From contig NZ_CAJVAS010000001.1 of NCBI RefSeq assembly GCF_910593845.1, forward strand, positions 495,501 to 559,500: DNA of 64,000 nucleotides, read 5' to 3'. Below are positions 60,361-64,000 of this stretch, in pieces. A program made the translations under genes and the position numbers. Numbering within the stretch: position 1 is the first letter of the stretch; every line of letters starts with the position of its first letter. Origin of the DNA: Paenibacillus solanacearum (GTDB taxonomy: Bacteria > Bacillota > Bacilli > Paenibacillales > NBRC-103111). The notes under the pieces are model-generated. The model saw nothing but the letters and a program-made list of their open reading frames with translations, was not told the origin of the DNA and did no database searches.

Positions 60361-61793
60361 GAGCCTTCCTCGCTTTTTAGGGCGGGCACGTTATGGACGA
60401 TATCCGTACTGTTTTTGCGAAACGGCAGTCTTATAAATTTGAGCAGGCTGGCCTTGCGGCTGTATCGCTCGTAAGGAAAATACAGCTGGCCGAACGAATC
60501 GGTGTTAATGGCGTACACCAGCATGTAGAACAAGGCAATAATCGTGCCGTATATCCCGCAAAGCGCCGATAAAATCAGTACAAACAAGCGCATGATTCTC
60601 GTCGTGCTTTGCAGGTTCAGGTTGACCAGCGTGGAGCCGGATACAATGGCTACCGCCGCGAGGAACGTCATGCTCGGTGATAAAATACCTGCCCTGAGTG
60701 CGGCGTCCCCGATAATGATCCCGCCGACCACCGTAATCGTCGAACCGGTCGCGCGGGGCAGCCGGGCTCCGGCTTCTCTCAGCAAATCCAGCAGAAATAA
60801 GCTCAGCAGCATTTCGACAAAAGCCGAGATCGGTAAACCAAGACGGGATATTCCGATCGTCGCCAGCAATTGAAACGGAATTTGATCCTGATTGTACATC
60901 AGCAGCGAGATAAAGACGCCGGGGGAAAACACGGTAATGAATGCGGCCATAATTCGAAGCAGCCGGTTGGCAATGGCCGCGTGATAGCTGAAATTCGAGT
61001 CTTCCGAGCTGACGAACAGCTCGGATAACGTAACCGGGGCGATCATGGCCGTAGGCGACCCTTCCATGAACACGAGGAACTTGCCGCGCACCAGACATTC
61101 CGCCGCGTAGTCGGGCTTGCCGGTGAAATTGCTCAGCGGCAGAACGGAATACCTGTTCCCGGAGACGGCTTCCTCCAGCCGGGACATGCCGCCAACCAGA
61201 TTCGTATCACCGATACATTCAAGCCGCCGCTGAATAAGATGCAGAGAAGACAGGGGGACCCGGTCCTTAAAGTGCAGGAGCGCCAGGCGCGTCGGCGTCG
61301 TTCCGCTGGATTCATAGTACGTGACTCTTAGATCTGCCGTCGTCAGCCGTTTGCGGATTAATGCGATATTCGTGTCCAGCTCTTCCACAAAGCCGTCCCT
61401 GGCTCCGCGAATGGAAGGCTCCAGCGCCGATTCCTCCGGCTGCCGGTGCGGCATATTGGCAAAATTGATGCTGTACAGCCTGTGCACGTCCTCAAAGTAA
61501 ACGAGCAGCATGCCGCTAAACAAATAATAGGCACACTCCTCTATGCCCAGATCGGGATGATCGACCGGTTTGGCGCCGTTTTCCTCCAAGAGATCGTCAA
61601 TGCTTTTGCCGGAACCGGACAGCATATGGACCAGCTCCGGCATGAAATACTCGCGGATGCGATTCATATCGACCAGCTTCGGTTGAAAATACAAGGTGAT
61701 GCTCTGCCCATCTGAACCCAGCTGCTCCGTAGCGATATCCTGACAATGGCGGATCATCCCGTTAAGCTCCTCGAACAATCCATTGCTTTTCAA
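60357..61793 (-). CDS. gerKA: Spore germination receptor subunit A (GerA family)
   Basis: A 478-residue receptor subunit. I prefer a TTG at 61793 over ATG 61826 because AAAGGAG (61803-61809) lies nine bases ahead of it, and it then overlaps the gerB-type stop as TTGA. Typical GerA sequence includes LVYFEDVHRLYSINFA, then the hydrophilic N-domain and about five C-terminal membrane segments (PGVFISLLMYNQDQIPFQLL, GSTITVVGGIIIGDAA). It forms the receptor core with the B and C subunits. The symbol names the family only. Confidence 0.88.
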   Translation of the reverse strand: MKSNGLFEELNGMIRHCQDIATEQLGSDGQSITLYFQPKLVDMNRIREYFMPELVHMLSGSGKSIDDLLEENGAKPVDHPDLGIEECAYYLFSGMLLVYFEDVHRLYSINFANMPHRQPEESALEPSIRGARDGFVEELDTNIALIRKRLTTADLRVTYYESSGTTPTRLALLHFKDRVPLSSLHLIQRRLECIGDTNLVGGMSRLEEAVSGNRYSVLPLSNFTGKPDYAAECLVRGKFLVFMEGSPTAMIAPVTLSELFVSSEDSNFSYHAAIANRLLRIMAAFITVFSPGVFISLLMYNQDQIPFQLLATIGISRLGLPISAFVEMLLSLFLLDLLREAGARLPRATGSTITVVGGIIIGDAALRAGILSPSMTFLAAVAIVSGSTLVNLNLQSTTRIMRLFVLILSALCGIYGTIIALFYMLVYAINTDSFGQLYFPYERYSRKASLLKFIRLPFRKNSTDIVHNVPALKSEEGS

Positions 61794-62890
61794 GAGTAAC
61801 CGCTCCTTTCCTGCTTCTTGAGCCATGCCAGCATCGAAATTCCGACGCTGAGCAGCAGGGCGACCAAGATGGCGCCGTTAAAGTACCATTTGCTGAGCAG
61901 AGCGACGAAGTCTTTGTCGGAAAACGGCAGCAGGACGATCGTCGTCATCAGGCATGCCGATACAATGACAACAATGAGCGGGTTCATTCGGGGAAACCAG
62001 TGGCTCCGCGCAACATCCTTCAGCAGGAAGAGCGCCAGCGCCACCCGGATGAAACCGCCGGACAGCCACTGGAAGATGGACAGGAAGTCCACATGCTCCA
62101 CATAGTGGCCGATCCGCACCAGCCGCCATTCTTCGTATGCCGGGTAGCGGAGGTGCGCGGCTTCGGCCGGGCCGAATTCCGCGATAGCGCCAAGGTAAGG
62201 GCCGGAGGTCAAACCGACCAGCAGCCATAACATAAGCAGCAGATGGCGGAACCGCGGCTTTTCCGACAAATGCTGCTGCAGCAGCAGCACCAGCGCAACT
62301 TCGATCAACCCGCCTCCGGCGACGTACATGCCGTTAAGCACGGGGAACGGACCGTTCTCCAGCAAAGGTAGCAAATGACCGTAATGCTTGCGGGGAATAT
62401 TCACGACACTGACAAATATGCCGAAGACGATAACGAGCGGCAGCAGGAAGATGCCGCATCTGGCAATCGTTCGCACTCCGGAATGGGCCGCCCATACGCA
62501 AACGCCCATCAGCAAGATCGTAAGGAACCACACGGGCGTTTCCGGAAGAAATATGCTTTTCACCCAGCCGATCGTGTCTACCAGCGTTATGGCGCCGAGG
62601 ACGAATACATACAGCATCAAAGGGATTTGGAATAGAAGGGACACCGTCAAGCCGTATTGCTGCTTAAGCCAGAGGAAGATCGGCTTCATGTCCGTTTTTC
62701 TCATGATATAACTAAGCAGCGGCAGCCAGCAGGTCAGCAGGATGCCTGCGCCGATGACGGACATCCAGCCGCTTCGGCCTGCGATCCCGAGCAGGAAAGG
62801 AATCACGATCACATGATCCATGAGTCCCGATGAAAGCATGAATAAGGTTACAAGCTGATGAAGATTCAAAACCTTTTGGTTCGCTGCCAC
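61790..62890 (-). CDS. gerKB: Spore germination receptor subunit B (GerB family permease)
   Basis: A 366-residue integral membrane protein of about ten segments in the amino-acid-permease fold used by GerAB/GerKB to bind the germinant. It starts at a GTG (62890). The first gene of a gerB-gerA-gerC operon (an unusual order compared with gerA-gerB-gerC). Motifs SSGLMDHVIVIPFLLGIAG and YPAYEEWRLVRIGHYVEHVD are typical. The symbol names the family only. Confidence 0.85.
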   Translation of the reverse strand: MAANQKVLNLHQLVTLFMLSSGLMDHVIVIPFLLGIAGRSGWMSVIGAGILLTCWLPLLSYIMRKTDMKPIFLWLKQQYGLTVSLLFQIPLMLYVFVLGAITLVDTIGWVKSIFLPETPVWFLTILLMGVCVWAAHSGVRTIARCGIFLLPLVIVFGIFVSVVNIPRKHYGHLLPLLENGPFPVLNGMYVAGGGLIEVALVLLLQQHLSEKPRFRHLLLMLWLLVGLTSGPYLGAIAEFGPAEAAHLRYPAYEEWRLVRIGHYVEHVDFLSIFQWLSGGFIRVALALFLLKDVARSHWFPRMNPLIVVIVSACLMTTIVLLPFSDKDFVALLSKWYFNGAILVALLLSVGISMLAWLKKQERSGYS

Positions 62891-63037
62891 GTTGAACCAA
62901 CCCCAATGCAGGTACTTGGCTTTTCACGGTTATTGTTCCATAATCAGGCGAATTTATTCCTCGACGGCGGGGTTGAAAGCTGTAGCCTATTATCCCGTTT
63001 TATGTATTGACAACGAAAATAGAAAGGACTAAGCTTG

Positions 63038-63051
63038 TGGAAACGATTACA
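63038..63051. promoter_or_regulatory. cre-like site upstream of the histidine phosphatase
   Basis: TGGAAACGATTACA fits TGWAANCGNTNNCA except for the third base. It lies 74 bases before the ATG, downstream of a TTGACA (63007-63012). Confidence 0.3.
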
Positions 63052-63062
63052 TAGTTCCATAT

Positions 63063-63091
63063 CGAAGATGGAACGAAGCGTCCCATCTTCG
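63063..63091 (+). promoter_or_regulatory. Leader hairpin before the histidine phosphatase
   Basis: A perfect 9-bp stem (63063-63071 with 63083-63091) closes an 11-base loop, just before the CAGGGAGG ribosome site. It has no T-tract, so it may affect mRNA stability or initiation rather than termination. Confidence 0.45.
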
Positions 63092-63111
63092 TCACTTCAG
63101 GGAGGTAGACA

Positions 63112-63690
63112 ATGACGACCATTACTTTTGTCAGACACGGCAACACCGACTTTAACAACGAGCGGCGCGCTCAGGGGCATATGAACAATCCGCTGAATGA
63201 GACCGGCCGAATGCAGGCGCTGGCTGTCGCTTCGCGTCTGGCCGAGGAACCGTGGGATCTGTTCATTTCCAGCGACCTGCTTCGAGCGCGTGAGACGGCG
63301 GAAGCGATCTCCGCCGCAGTCAACATGACCCCATCCTTCGACGTAAGGCTCCGGGAAATAGGCCGCGGCCAGATTGAAGGAACCGTGGAAGCGGAGCGGG
63401 TGGAGAAATGGGGCAAGGATTGGCGCAAGCTTGACCTCGGCGAGGAGAGCAAGCAATCCGTCCGCGCGCGCGGCATGAGCTTCGTGGAGGAGGTCGCTTC
63501 GCAATATCGCGGCAAAAAACTTCTCGTGGTCAGCCACGGCCTCCTGATCGGGCAAACGTTAAAAGGGCTTTTGCAGGACGAGAAGACCGGTGACGGCTTG
63601 CCCAACACGTCGGTTACGACGATCCGGCTCGCGGACGAATGCTGGGAGTACGCTCTGTACAGCTGCATCCGACATCTGGAGGGGAGCTAG
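63112..63690 (+). CDS. Histidine phosphatase family protein (phosphoglycerate-mutase-like)
   Basis: A 192-residue phosphatase with the catalytic RHG motif at residues 7-9 (VRHGNTDFN) and the second His in VVSHGLL. The N-terminal site GHMNNPLNETG is typical of the phosphatase branch rather than the true mutases. It acts in the cytoplasm on an unknown phosphoester. The ATG at 63112 has CAGGGAGG upstream. It ends the gene content of the window. Confidence 0.88.
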   Translation: MTTITFVRHGNTDFNNERRAQGHMNNPLNETGRMQALAVASRLAEEPWDLFISSDLLRARETAEAISAAVNMTPSFDVRLREIGRGQIEGTVEAERVEKWGKDWRKLDLGEESKQSVRARGMSFVEEVASQYRGKKLLVVSHGLLIGQTLKGLLQDEKTGDGLPNTSVTTIRLADECWEYALYSCIRHLEGS

Positions 63691-64000
63691 AGCATCGCGG
63701 CGAAGGCGCGGCGGACTCGCTGGAATATAGCATTCGGTGGTGCGATCCCGTATTTGCTGCTGAAGATGACGCTCGAATTATGGATCGCAATAACCGAACA
63801 ATCATGCACAACCTTAAGAGCGCCTTGACGATTTTGTCAGGGCGCTTTTGTTTTACATGGACTACAGGCTTCTCTCTAAAAGTGTGGTGAAAAATCAGTT
63901 TTTGGCATTGTCTTTCTGACGAGCCAGTTAAAGAAAAACATTGAAATGTGTAAAAGCCAAGCAAGTTGAAGGATACGCTGTGCCTGTGAAGTTTACATTA
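63691..64000. other. 310-bp region at the window end with a terminator
   Basis: No gene was recognised in these bases. They contain the hairpin at 63819-63854, probably the terminator of the phosphatase gene, and otherwise AT-rich sequence that may lead to a gene beyond the window. Confidence 0.5.
63819..63854 (+). terminator. Terminator after the histidine phosphatase
   Basis: AGCGCCTTGAC (63819-63829) pairs with GTCAGGGCGCT (63836-63846, one G-U), followed by TTTTGTTTT. Confidence 0.85.

Noticed and set aside
62940..62985. Sigma-G promoter for the gerB-gerA-gerC operon
   Set aside because: A GAATA is present but the spacing and -10 do not fit well, so no promoter is claimed although forespore expression is expected.
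63639..63890. Small plus-strand open frame after the histidine phosphatase
   Set aside because: It runs over the phosphatase end and its terminator and has no recognisable content.
1..64000. CRISPR array, prophage or insertion sequence
   Set aside because: No regularly spaced repeats, phage structural genes, integrases or transposases were seen among the coding regions.

Overview
The window (64 kb, GC-rich, spore-former gene content) most resembles a chromosome segment of a Paenibacillaceae bacterium (Paenibacillus or a close relative). The reasons are a tricistronic GerA-type germinant receptor operon, a patch of GerP-like spore proteins, an SLH-anchored surface protein, oligosaccharide ABC transporters of the LplB/YtcP type, and two very large membrane-bound AraC-type regulators. 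No rRNA, tRNA, CRISPR array, insertion sequence or prophage was recognised.

Region by region. 1-10 kb: the end of a YumC-like ferredoxin-NADP reductase, a membrane-anchored protein with two DJ-1/PfpI-like domains, a 1858-residue SLH surface protein (three lamin-tail domains, fibronectin-like domains, a propeller-like region) and an orphan PAS sensor kinase. 10-32 kb: a sugar-utilisation locus with an orphan solute-binding lipoprotein, two soluble AraC regulators, six sulfatases (all with the Cys-type C-x-P-x-R maturation motif), a GH2 glycosidase, a two-permease plus lipoprotein ABC transporter and a membrane AraC regulator. It reads as a locus for a sulfated glycan. 32-36.5 kb (opposite strand, then forward): a divergent catalase, a secreted EEP-family nuclease/phosphatase with a C-terminal beta-trefoil, an APH-like phosphotransferase and a PAP2 phosphatase. 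36.6-38.7 kb: five small or medium GerP-related spore proteins, the first pair behind a good sigma-K-like promoter. 39-41 kb: a TetR repressor and an MFS exporter that share a 17-bp operator. 41-49 kb: a Sco1-like copper protein, then a six-gene operon (binding lipoprotein, two permeases, two ATPases, MFS exporter). Its order matches the Staphylococcus cntABCDF-E opine-metallophore operon, and a Zur-type box sits on its promoter. A Cys-rich unknown follows. 49-59 kb: a second carbohydrate patch with a membrane AraC regulator, an orphan binding lipoprotein, two secreted beta-helix proteins (one Sec, one Tat), a DUF1992 protein and an SGNH esterase-like hydrolase. 59-63 kb (minus strand): a gerB-gerA-gerC operon with translationally coupled junctions. 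The window closes with a histidine phosphatase.

How it fits together: the sulfatases, GH2 enzyme, beta-helix proteins and esterase would strip and cut complex, probably sulfated, acidic polysaccharide, and the transporters would import oligosaccharides. Several promoters carry cre/LacI-type sites, which points to carbon-source control. The metal operon would import, and possibly export, a metallophore under zinc control, but no synthase genes lie here. All functional statements are inferred from sequence motifs read by eye; no database search was run.
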